From contig NQMI01000140.1 of NCBI GenBank assembly GCA_002270565.1, positions 54,685-118,684 on the forward strand: a stretch of DNA of 64,000 nt. Direction: 5' to 3'. Under the pieces are notes generated by a model. The model was not told the origin of the DNA, made no database searches, and worked only from the letters and a program-made list of their open reading frames with translations. The translations under genes and the position numbers were made by a program. The stretch comes from Stenocarpella maydis. Its lineage: Eukaryota; Ascomycota; Sordariomycetes; Diaporthales; Diaporthaceae. Numbering within the stretch: position 1 is the first letter of the stretch; each line of letters starts with the position of its first letter. Of the stretch, positions 22,501-32,977 are shown piece by piece.

Positions 22501-24758
22501 GCGCTGATGCAGGACCTCCGTATCCTGACGCGTGCTGCGCAAGACCTCAAGACCTACGCCAAGAAGAGAAGCATGAAGTCCTCAAACGGTCCCCCCATGA
22601 GCTTTGTGGGAGCTCGTGATGACGAGCTGCGGCAATGGGAAAACGACGTTATCCGAGTCGTCGGTCGTTTTGGAGCGAACATTGCCGAGAATCCAACGTC
22701 AGTGTGCAGGCTCATTGTCCCGTTCTGTCCACGGGATTCTATAATCTCAAAAACATATCCCACAGTCAGCCAACCGGGCCTCTCGGTCAGAGGGCTATCG
22801 TCACAAGGCTGGGATGATTGTCTGGCTCGACTTAACTTGGGGGACGAGCGCATGGCAGCCCAGATCCTTTGCAAAGACACATTCTTCATCACCTTGCTGG
22901 CCAGCGGGGGCACAATGATTGTGTGGCGGGCGGAGACCTGTGAAGAAACGAGGAGGATAAGCCATGGAGATACGTGGCTCGCATAGCTGCAAGCAGGACG
23001 TCCAACCTCATCGCGAGCGCGGGCTTCAAATCGACCAGAGTGTGGGATGTGACCACGGGATCTCCGGTTTGCACCCTCCCAAAGGGCAGACATCATCACA
23101 CTAGGGATCTCGCGTTTGGTGGCGACGAAAATGAGATGCTTGTAGCATACGACGACTGTGAGATCCAATGCTTTGATCTAAAAACCAGCGAGAAGAAATG
23201 GAGCTTCATCGCGAAGGAATAAGAGGCACAAGACTTCAGCTGCGCTCGATGGATATCGTTCAGTAACGACCCCTCACGGGTTGCAACTGTCGTCCGGGGA
23301 AGGCCGGTCTTGGTGTGGGATACCACAAGGTCCTCTCTCGCCTATACCCCTCCGAGGCGGTGCATCCTCGCCGAGGACAGGCTACGCTCAGCCACCGAGG
23401 GGAATGCCTGGAACGCACCAGAGGTAGCGCTATGGCACCCAGTGACTGACCATCTCCTAATACTATACGAGGCCACCAAAATCGTGGAATGGAACGTCGC
23501 AGATGACGAGCAGCTGGTCTACGACCACACCGCGGCGAGAGCCATTAGTCTCAGCTAGGATGGGAACTTTCTTCTCTCTAGCGATGTGAACGGAACAATT
23601 AGTATCTGGATTATCCCCGGATACACGCTGATGTACCGCATGAGATATGACGAGCTGGTGACCGACCTGGCCTTTTCGCCTGATAGCACTCGATTCTATT
23701 ACCTCCGCGGCTCATTCTGCAATGTTTGGGAGCCCGACGTCTTAGTTCGAGCGGACAATATCGATCGGGATGACATGGCCAGCACTTACGAGACTATCAC
23801 GTCGGAGCCGGTCCTCGCAAGCGATGACAACTCCCAGGTACCGATCACGTCGCTTGCGTGTGGCTCATCAGACCGCTTCTACTGTGTCGGCAAGGAGGAC
23901 GGCTCAGTCACGATCCATGCTGTGTCGAACGGCCACAAGGTCCGCAAGGTGACCAATCACTCCTCCTCAGTCTCGGTCATCAAGCTTGCTTGGTCTTTAT
24001 CAGAGAAATACCTCGCATCTGTTGATGATTCGGGGAGAGTAATTGTGAAGCGCCTTGACCCGCCAACTCCAGAGAAGGACCGCTGGGCAGTCTTTCCTGT
24101 CTGCGACGTTCGGACTGATGGTGATGCGGCAGTGACTCAAGTCCTTTTTAGCTCTCGTGATGAATACCTCCTTGTTGCAAGCTCTTCATACTTCTCTGTT
24201 TTGAGTATGAAGAAGAAGAAAGAAATTTGCCGCACACGAGGTTTCAGTAGCGGGGGTGTATGGTTCAGCCACCCTACAAACAGTTCAGCCTTGCTCTACA
24301 TCGACGCAGACACAGAAACGCACTATTGGTGGAAAGACCTTCAGCCGCGCAACGGAGCGAACGATAACAAGTACCACGGCGACGAGATGGGTCTTTCTTC
24401 GAAAACTATGGAGCATGCAATTCAGATTAGGGATCAATGGCTTGTCATGAATCTCACAGACAGTGGCGGCCATGCCTACCAGCGACCAAGGCGTATTGAG
24501 CTACTGGATCTTAGCAAGCTGAGTATTCCTGTTGGCTCAGTAGCTGCAACCACGACACGTCAGGATATCAAGGGGCTTGGGGCGCAGGTAAGGCAACTCA
24601 TAGGATGTTTCCAAGATCGCGTGGTCTTTCTTGACCACCAATTCTGGGTGTGCACTTGGGAAATGGAGCTCATGTATATCAAACACAAGCGTCACTTCTT
24701 CCTTCCGAAGGACTGGGTCAGTCCCGCCGCATTGAGAATGGCGACTCTGAGCAAATAG
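19557..24758 (+). pseudogene. NLR-type pseudogene: SesB-like hydrolase + NACHT + WD40-like propeller
   Basis: Reading across frames gives one large fungal NLR. The N-terminal part has a low-complexity Ser/Pro segment, then VDLIFVHGLCGTSVGTWSWD, TYGYDASLTGPY, VHSMGGLVAKK (nucleophile-type motif) and GMVFLATPHKGS, an alpha/beta-hydrolase of the SesB-like type. A NACHT NTPase follows, in a 669-codon open frame: Walker A GNPGSGKST (about 21244), Walker B FWLLDGLDEAE (about 21550) and LIHHTARQFLL. The C-terminal part (22974-24758) has WD-like blades ending VWD and SIW. Breaks: C-run contraction near 19945; TGA at 20072-20074 where Trp is expected (LPW); a lost base near 20590; a GA-repeat shift near 20770; a frame change near 22970; TAA at 23220-23222; TAG at 23556-23558. 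An intron at 20705-20759 would use a GC-AG pair. Such proteins sense non-self and can trigger regulated cell death in fungi; this copy cannot work whole, although the NACHT part is open. Confidence 0.85.
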
Positions 24759-27673
24759 GGTACGCTGCTTTGCCCGAAAATTGGCGAGGTTGCGATAGTG
24801 CGATCTGGACTTGGGTAGTGGCCAGGGCCACTGAGGTCCAAAGAATATCAGCTTTGCCTGTATATATGTACCGGTCGTTCGGTGGAGCCAAAGGATTGGG
24901 CCGCCGCAACATGGCCCGATGCCAGTTGGTAATAGTAGGTAATTCCACCCTCGTATGTACAGCCCCGACGAAAAGTTTCGAGGGATCCAAAGACAGCCTC
25001 GCTGAGCCCTTCTCGAGAGATGGTTGATCCCGACCGTCAGCTGCGAGTCCGAGCGATTTACCTCTGCGCCCTGTTGATGCTGACCCAACAAGGACCCATG
25101 ACTGAAATCATGGGGAACGAGAACTGACCTGTCCCTGCAGCACGTCCTTTGCTATGGGACGAAATACTGGTCAGGCAGCAAGATGCGAGGAAGTCATGGT
25201 GGCTGTGGCAGAGGCGATTTTGCTCCCGCTGGTTAGCCTGTCTCTATAGAGAGGCTTGTGCCGTCCAAAGCGGTAAAATTTAACGTCGATGTCATCAAGT
25301 CCCCACGGGGCCGTACACGCACCGCTGGTGGTTGGCCAGACCGACCAGGCTAGTGAGCAATATATATTCCGTGCCGTCTCGTTCTTTGACGCTTGGCACC
25401 TGCGGTGGGGCTGGTTGTAGCAGCGGACGATATGCGGTTGCCTAGGGTGGACCAGGGTGGATGGAAGGATTCTAGAAGAGTTCCACAGGCGGCCTTAATG
25501 CAGAATGGCAGTGCAGGCTGGTCGCGTGGCAAAGACCAGCCGGGCAAGGGTGCACGAAACCAGGGACGTGGTTATGAAGGCCAGTCGACGGGCAGGAGGA
25601 GCACTCCCCTCTGTGGTGGTTGTTGATGCAATCATTCCTCTGGATGCTGCAGGCAAGCAGTTGCCGACAGCTCTTGGCATGGGTTGGGGCAGTGAGAAGG
25701 CGAGGCAGTGCAAGGGTCACGCTGACAAAACTAAGTAGCGCGCCGCTCATGTTTCGCGGGAGCGCTGTGCTAACAAGCCGGGCGTAATTGTCATGGCGGA
25801 ACAAATTGAACCGCGCTCGAGAAATATGCAGTGTCTCGAGTGGTGAAGATGGTTTCCACTGCACAGCTACACGGTGCACGCCTGCCGCGCACCTTGTTGC
25901 AGCGGGCTAGCCCAGACTGGACTCTTATTTCGAGAAGGGCACAGGTGACACGAGAAAAGGATACTCGGCTTCGAGTTGGTCCCTGGAAATCCCGCAGTCG
26001 CCCGAGCAAATCGTGCAGAAGACGCTGAAAGGATTGTATATCGCTCAGAACCCTGTTCGCGTCTCCGAGTGTTGTCTCCGAGTCGAACCCTAGGTGGGCG
26101 TGTGTAGTTCAATTGGTGGGCAGGGCTGTGGATGTCTGAAGGGACCTGTGAGTGCCAGGGGCGACCCATGTAGCAGCTGCCAGAATAGTGCGTCGAGGAA
26201 AGCCAAGTATTGACAGTCTTGGGTTTCATCATCCATCGTTCATCACAAACAGCCGGGCTCGGATCACTATCCCCTGTGGTGCACGCGGTTCAAGGCGGAA
26301 TCTGTGATTCGGACTGGAAATGATGCCAGGATGGCGCGGAACTCGGCACGCAGGCGGCTTTGGTGGTGTCAGGCGTGGTGGCACACTACTGCAGCCTGGG
26401 GTTCCCCATTGGGAGGGTCGGCAGGCGATGGGTGACACGGACTGGATTGTCAGATTCTCTGGTGACACCTTGTTATTCAAGTTAGCTAATAACTGACAGA
26501 GCCCTGGTCAGACCGGAAACAGTGTCCGGGCCGTAGCGGGTGCTGGGTGCTGGTGCTGGTGCTGGTGGATCAGCGGTGATAGTGCTGAGGATATTCAGCC
26601 AGTGATGCAAGTCGCGATAGTAATGTGACGGTCGAGACGATGTGTTTCGGATGGGCGGTCTGAGTGTTTGAAGGAGTCGCGCAGTTCGAAGGGTGGCAGA
26701 TGGAGGAGAGGAGGCGAGGGATACGGAGCACACTGGATGTGATGTCACTCGAACCCCGGCCCCTGCTGCAGTGCACTACGGAGTCCACTACACCTGCTTC
26801 CCCCGCCTGTTGTTAGGCTCCCCACAGCCATCGCTTGGCAGCTCCTAACACTGGGGAATGGGCCCACATGAGCTCCAAACACTCAAGTATGTATCCTCGT
26901 GCCGGTCATCCAATACAGCACCAGCATGGCCGCAGGGATGGAGCTCGCTCAGAGCTTATCTGGTCCCTTGTTTGGGTCACTTGCTCATCCATCTCCATTC
27001 CCACAGAGCAGCACCGCCAGATGTCCCGCCTGGCCTGCCTCGCCGCACTCATTCCATCGATCCACCTTACTGCTCACCTAACCAGGGTGGTATGCACAGC
27101 ACCTCAGCATCTTAGCACCTCTGCCGTCAGCTCGCCCAAGTCGAGAGGAGCATTACGTCCCACACACCACCCCCAGGAGATCGCCAGAGTGTGCTTGCTT
27201 GCTGGTGTGCTTTCTTCTCTGCCGGTGTGCCACCTTCCTCCCCCCGGACACAAGTGCTCAAAAGATAAATATCCCGTTGCACCCTCTTTATGTCTGCGTG
27301 CCATGTCTTCTCGCCTCCTCCAATTATCCACCCTTGCACCCACACCACACAATACCCGGATAACCAGCTTCCACGAGTCAATTACCCACATATCACTTAG
27401 TACATACTCGACTAGACCACCTGCTTGCCACATAAATATCGAGAACCACCCCTTCCCACAATGTAAGACCACCAAGACAGGCCCTGTCACACATCTCTGC
27501 CCTTCGGCCCACACACGCGAGCCGTTACTCGGCCAACACCCAAGACTAAATAAATACTGACATCTCCCCACCAGCCGGCACACCCTCCGCGACGTCATCA
27601 CCGACGACGTCAAACCGAGCCAGCATTGTCTACTGAGCACCTTGTAGGGCTCTCCGAGCACCATTCAACAGCC
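24759..27673. other. Intergenic spacer, 2.9 kb
   Basis: Moderate GC DNA between the NLR relic and the stomatin gene. Open frames are short, overlap on opposite strands and show no domain. The last 700 bases are rich in C and A on the plus strand, fitting a promoter and 5' leader. No gene is supported. Confidence 0.55.
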
Positions 27674-29065
27674 ATGAACGCACCATCCACTCCGGGCTCG
27701 TCCAAGGCCGCCGACACCAACGGCGCTGGCGCCCAGGCCGGCTTCCGCCCCCAGGGACCCATGGTCGTCCAGCCGCCCCGCCAGGAGGACCTGCAGAAGA
27801 GCTATGCCAGCATCGTCGGCAACGACGCCGACGCCAAGGGCTGGTATGGAAGCATGAGTAAGCTTGCCACCCCCCACTTGCGCCCCCGGGCTCTCCCGAA
27901 GCACGTGCTGATGGACCTCTCTCCCTCATATAGTCAACACCCTCGGCTCTCTGATGGGAACCCTCGGTGCGATCCCCTGCTGCATATGCTGCCCCAACCC
28001 GTATAAGAATGTCAGCCAGGGCAACGTCGGTCTGGTCACCAAGTTTGGCAAGTTCTACAAGGCGGTCGACCCCGGCCTGGTCAAGATCAACCCCCTGTCC
28101 GAGCGCCTCATCCAGGTCGACGTCAAGATCCAGATCGTCGAGGTCCCCAAGCAAGTGTGCATGACCAAGGACAACGTCAACCTGCACCTCACCAGCGTCA
28201 TCTACTACCACATCGTCAGCCCCCACAAGGCCGCCTTTGGCATCACCAACGTCCGCCAGGCCCTCATCGAGCGTACCCAGACCACCCTGCGCCACGTCGT
28301 CGGTGCCCGTGTCCTGCAGGATGTCATCGAGCGCCGCGAGGAGATCGCCCAGAGCATCGGGGAGATCATCGAGGACGTCGCCGCCGGCTGGGGTGTCCAG
28401 GTCGAGTCGATGCTCATAAAGGACATTGTCTTCAGCCAAGAGCTGCAGGAGTCGCTGTCCATGGCTGCTCAGAGCAAGCGTATCGGAGAGAGCAAGATCA
28501 TCGCCGCCAAGGCTGAGGTTCGTCAAGCCCACTCACCATCCGCTCACCCAGTCGCCCCCCTACAGCTCGTTACTAACGCCTCTTCTTCCCTCCAACACAG
28601 GTCGAGAGCGCCAAGCTCATGCGACAAGCCGCCGATATCCTCTCCTCCGCCCCAGCCATGCAGATCAGGTACCTCGAAGCAATGCAAGCCATGGCCAAAT
28701 CGGCAAATTCGAAAGTTATCTTTCTCCCGTAAGTAGCTTACCGAGTCATTTGCAACCCGCTCGGGAATGACAAGTTCCCTCCCGGATGCCATGTCTCAAA
28801 TGCCATGGCCACGCTATGGTCCGATCAACGCTGTGTTTGATGAAACTCGTTGCATAGTTCTTTGAAAGCTGACTCCCAATGCTGCAGTGGGCCACAGAGT
28901 AGCTCCGCGACGGCCGAGCTGAACGCCGCCATCACCGACCCGAGAAACCACACTGGCGAGCAGGGCGAGGGCAGCGGCAAGAACACCAACACCTTTTCGG
29001 ACTTTGGAGGTCAGGACTCTTCTTTTCAACAGGCCATGAACGCTCGTGTTATTGAAAACATTTGA
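27674..29065 (+). CDS. Stomatin-family (SPFH/band 7) membrane-associated protein
   Basis: Four exons join in phase: 27674-27857, 27934-28517, 28601-28728 and 28888-29065, giving 357 residues. After a polar N-terminus comes a short hydrophobic hairpin segment (LGSLMGTLGAIPCCICCPNP) with four clustered Cys, which are candidate palmitoylation sites. The SPFH domain follows (GNVGLVTKFGKFYKAVDPGL, then PKQVCMTKDNVNLHLTSVIY, and RHVVGARVLQDVIERREEIA) and a helical stretch (ESKIIAAKAEVESAKLMRQA). Stomatins form oligomeric scaffolds at cholesterol- or sterol-rich membranes and modulate channels and transporters. The C-terminal 60 residues are Gly/Ser/Asn-rich and probably disordered. The ATG at 27674 is the first of the frame. 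All introns are GT-AG, and no defect is seen. Confidence 0.9.
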
Positions 29066-30682
29066 GTTCCGCCATGCTAACTTGGGCCTGCCGCTCGTTA
29101 AGCCTGGTCTACTTGAGTTTAAGCGGCTCATGAGTGTATAATATAATCAGTGGGGGGTGGAGCATGATGGAGGGATGACGACGTGGAACGCTTGATGCGG
29201 ATCACGAAGGGAGATTGCCAAGCCTCGGATACCCAAATGAAGGATGATACCACGGGGGGTTGGGGGACGGCGGTGCTTTTGACATTGGATACCCCTTTTG
29301 GACTTTTACCGGGTTTTGCTTTGGTTGTTTGATACCTCTAGGTCTAATGATATCAGGACATTCGTTAACGAACACTATTCTCTGACTCGTCTTGGATGTC
29401 TCTTATATGTCGGGTGTGAGATGATTGTTTCTTCACGTGAGAAACGCATTCCCCGGGTAAAGAATGCTCACTGTCAGGCCAAGTTTCTCTTGTACAGAAG
29501 TGTCAACCCACAGGTTCAAACATATGTGATAAGCAACGAGACAAGGCTGATAAGCACGAGGTTTTATGTACTGATATGAACTGAGGCCTCGATATCAGGC
29601 ATGAAATACACCGGTGACCGCGGGCATGCGCATCTCCTCTGCAGGTGGTCCGAGGAAGGTTTTCCTCAACTGTACCTATGGCCCCGTTGAAACATCCGGT
29701 TCATTTCACCTCAACCCAGATCAGTCTCTGCACCCCCAACAGCGTATATCTGACGAGTAGCTATCATGGCCAGGGCTAAAAACGAGAGACTCGCAGCCAC
29801 AGAAACAGAAGATATACCGATACACCAACAAACATCCACGTCCTCCTACTCCCAAGACACCTACCTAGTCCCCCAGCATCTACTCCTACAACAGCTTATT
29901 CCTTCGCACAGGACATACTCTCATGTCATCTACTGCCGTAACACCCCCCCCCCCGCTCCCACAACGCCTACCCTCTCAGCCACCTGCACTCACAAACACC
30001 CTAGGCGTCCTCCCCCCCGTAGAACCGGTCGTAGACTTGGCAGGCGTGTAAGCCGGGCTGGGCGAGCACCCCTCTAGTATGTATGCCCCGCTATAGGTTA
30101 ATGTAGGACTGTTGTATCCTCCATTCCCTCCCACCCTCCCTCGCAAGCCTCTGTGTCGCCAATGATATACTTGTCCCACATCTGAGCCACCCGTCCTGTT
30201 TCAATCGCTTTAGACCTGCGGTGGTTCTCGCCTGAGGCCGGCTAGGTCTACCACGCTTCTGGCCGCCGCCCAGGTGAGCTCCGGCGAGGCTGAAGCTCGG
30301 TGCTAATGCTTACTTACTTGGTAGGTGGGTGACATGTTCACTCACTCACTCACATCAATCAGCCTTCCAGGTTTGGACGGGCACCGTGTGTGTGTGTGTG
30401 TGTGGGCTGGGGGTGGGAACAAGACTCTGTAGCCGACATTGATCACAAGATAGCCGTGACTTGCCCATGTCGTGGTCTTCGCACTCTTTGTGCATAACAT
30501 GTGTATTGGCCAACAAACCGTGCTCCAGCAGCAGGAAGACCATGCCAATCTCCCGTTTCTCATGCCAGAAAAACAATAATGTTCCCAACCCAGACCCAGA
30601 CCCAGACCCAATGCCAATAATAACACCAACCTGATGCAAAAAAATACAAAAAAAAAAAAAAATAAACAAACAGCCAAACAAA
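29066..30682. other. Intergenic spacer between convergent genes
   Basis: The stomatin gene (plus) and the coiled-coil gene (minus) end here. It holds a (GT)n run near 30389-30404, a CCCAGA tandem repeat at about 30590-30610 and an A-rich run near 30648-30663. The latter two are probably in the 3' flank of the minus-strand gene. No coding sequence is supported. Confidence 0.6.
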
Positions 30683-32977
30683 TCATAGGCCAAGACCGCT
30701 GTCGTCACTCCGCCCCCGGAGTGTCTTGTCCACCCCCCCTCCAACAACAACACGCACATCAACACCGCCAACCGCCTCCTCCTCCTCCTTCGCAACCCCT
30801 TCCTCACCCCCCGCAAGGAACCCCTCCCCGATGCTCATGGCAGCCATCATCCTTGCCCGCATGGCCCGGACCGCCTCACGCGCCGCAGCCTTGTCGGACG
30901 CAGCGCCCTCCCTCAGCCTCATAACAGTCTCCCTCGCCTCCGCCAGCGCAGCCCTCAGCCCCTCGACCTCCCCCTCCCTGCCCCTAAGCGCCTCCTCCCT
31001 CTCCGCGAGCCGCGCCTCCAGCTCGCCGATCCGCGCCACGGCCGAGGCCAGCCTCGCCTCCGCCTCGGCGGCCGCGAGCCCCCGCTGCAGCGCCGCGTCG
31101 CGCGCCTCGTCCAGGTCCGCCTGCTGGGTCGCCGCCGAGGCCTGCAGGTCCGCCACGGCCTCGCGGAGCGACGACACGGTGGCGCCCAGGTGCGCGACGT
31201 CGGCCTCGAGGTTCGCGGCGCGGGAGCGCTCGCCCCGGGCAGAGGCCTCCGCGGCCGAGAGGGCCGCCGTGCGCTGCTTGAGCGTGCTGTCAAGGTCGCG
31301 GAGGCGGGCCGCCGCCAGGGCGAGGGCAGGCGCTGCTGCTGGTGGGAGCGGGGTGTCGCCGCCGCCGTCGTCGTCGGGGCTCAGGTCGGACAGGGCGGCG
31401 CGGACGCTCTGGAGGGCTGAGGCGAGGTCTTCCATGGCTTGTTTGTTGTTGTTGCTGCTGTTGTTGTCATCTGCCGTGATGGCGGTGGTGCGGTCGTCAT
31501 CGCAGCCCGAGGCCGGCGCCATGAGCAGCGACGACAGCTCAGCAAGGCGCGTGGTCTTGTCGCCCAGGTCCTGCAGGACAATGTCGAGCTGGAGCTCGAG
31601 GTCCTGGTCCATGCTGCTGCCCCGGGCGGCGCAGGCCAGCTTCTCCCCCATGCGGGCCCGCAGCGCGTCCCGCTCCGAGAGCGCGTCGCCGAGGCCCGCC
31701 ACCTCGGCGCGCAGGGCGGTCAGCTCCTCGTTCAGCATGTCCACGGCCGGGTCCGGCATGCAGGCCTGCGCAGCGGCGTCGCACCCTGAGCTGGCCCGCA
31801 TCTTGTCCGCCCCCGAGCTGCTACCGCTCGAGCGGGCCGGCGAGGACGGGAGCTTGGCCGGGCTGGTGCTGGGCGGCGTGAGCGCCGGCCCGTGGAGGTG
31901 CAGGGCCGAGGGTCTCTTGGCCGTGAGCTGCTGCTGGCTGCGGTGGTGGCGGTGCTGCGCGGGGGTCCCGCCGCTCTCGAGCTCCGCGACCGAGGTATCG
32001 CCAAACTCATGGTCGAAATCCTCGTCATCATCCGACATGCCGCCCATGACGCCCCAGCCATCATCATCACCATCGTCAGCCCTCGCAACAGGCGGCGACG
32101 ACGACGACAGGGTGTTGATGGCATCATGATCGACACGGCCACGGCCATGGCCCCGCCGGCCCGCGACCTCGTCCCTGAGCCTCGAGAGCTCCCTCTCCAG
32201 GTCCCGCGCGCGGCTGTTGTCGCCCTCGCCCTCGCCCTCGCCACCGCCACGGGGCGCCTGGGAGCGGTCGTGGCCCTCAAAGAGGGCCGTCAGCTCCCTC
32301 AGCCGCTCGATCTCGGCGTCCCGCAGGCGCAGCTCGTCCCTGGCGCGCCGGAGCTCGGCGAGCGTCCTCTCCCTGCGGGCGCGCTTCTCCCCGTACGCCT
32401 CGTTCATCTCGGCGCTGAGGCCGTTGCGCCGGATCCGCCGCTTGATGTGGTCGTCGAGGATCTGCGTGCGGATGGGGAGGATGTGCACCACCGAGGAGGG
32501 GGTGTTGTCGTTGTTGTGCCGGCGGGCCTTCTTGATGGCCCGGTTACCGGCACCGCTGGGGGTGGAGGTGACGGAGGGGCGTCTCTTCCTCTTGCCCCCC
32601 GTGCCTGCTGATGACCGCCGCGAGGAGATGGGTATGTCAAAGTCCAGCGCGGTGATGCTGTCATCCGCGTCGTCGACGAGGGTGACCGAGTCATCCGTGG
32701 CATCATCCGCCGCCACCGCGGCAGCAGCAGAGACATCCGCACGAGCCCCCGGGACGCCAGCCTTGCTCCGTTTACTCATGGCCCTGCCGGGTGTTTTGCC
32801 CGTTGTTTTTGTTGTTATTTTTCTCGGTGCTGCGGGTGTCTTCCGAGCTACACTTGCCCGCTGGCTGTTGCGTCGAGACGACGCTGGGGCGGGAGTCCTG
32901 GGTTCCTCACCGCCTCCGTGTTGCTGTCCCCTTCGTGGCGTGCGCCGCAGCGCCAGGGGGAGATCCGCCGCCGCCAT
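30683..32977 (-). CDS. Coiled-coil protein of unknown function, probably nuclear
   Basis: A single open frame. The likely start is the ATG at 32977 (MAAADLPLALRRTPRRGQQ), giving 764 residues; an upstream in-frame ATG at 33082 would add 35. The N-terminal third is basic and Ser/Pro-rich with two candidate nuclear localisation clusters (GGKRKRRPSV and KKARRHN). A helical motif DDHIKRRIRRNGLSAEMNEA leads into a first coiled coil rich in Arg, Glu and Leu (AELRRARDELRLRDAEIERL). After an acidic linker come further coiled coils, with heptad-like Ala/Leu/Arg repeats to near the C-terminus. I do not recognise a named family. The long frame with codon bias toward GC-ending codons and no stops supports real coding. 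Spindle or chromosome-associated scaffolds often look like this, but that is only a comparison. Confidence 0.75.
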   Translation of the reverse strand: MAAADLPLALRRTPRRGQQHGGGEEPRTPAPASSRRNSQRASVARKTPAAPRKITTKTTGKTPGRAMSKRSKAGVPGARADVSAAAAVAADDATDDSVTLVDDADDSITALDFDIPISSRRSSAGTGGKRKRRPSVTSTPSGAGNRAIKKARRHNNDNTPSSVVHILPIRTQILDDHIKRRIRRNGLSAEMNEAYGEKRARRERTLAELRRARDELRLRDAEIERLRELTALFEGHDRSQAPRGGGEGEGEGDNSRARDLERELSRLRDEVAGRRGHGRGRVDHDAINTLSSSSPPVARADDGDDDGWGVMGGMSDDDEDFDHEFGDTSVAELESGGTPAQHRHHRSQQQLTAKRPSALHLHGPALTPPSTSPAKLPSSPARSSGSSSGADKMRASSGCDAAAQACMPDPAVDMLNEELTALRAEVAGLGDALSERDALRARMGEKLACAARGSSMDQDLELQLDIVLQDLGDKTTRLAELSSLLMAPASGCDDDRTTAITADDNNSSNNNKQAMEDLASALQSVRAALSDLSPDDDGGGDTPLPPAAAPALALAAARLRDLDSTLKQRTAALSAAEASARGERSRAANLEADVAHLGATVSSLREAVADLQASAATQQADLDEARDAALQRGLAAAEAEARLASAVARIGELEARLAEREEALRGREGEVEGLRAALAEARETVMRLREGAASDKAAAREAVRAMRARMMAAMSIGEGFLAGGEEGVAKEEEEAVGGVDVRVVVGGGVDKTLRGRSDDSGLGL

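Noticed and set aside
26070..26110. Possible tRNA B-box (GGTTCGACTC on the minus strand)
   Set aside because: Flanking bases do not form the T-arm stem and no A-box or acceptor stem pairs with it.
28986..29040. Extra short intron near the stomatin 3' end (GTCAGG...CAACAG)
   Set aside because: The frame reads through without a stop to TGA at 29063-29065, so no intron is required.
30726..32129. 467-codon Ser/Arg/Ala-rich plus-strand frame
   Set aside because: Mirror of the GC-biased coiled-coil gene on the minus strand; composition is explained by the complementary codons.
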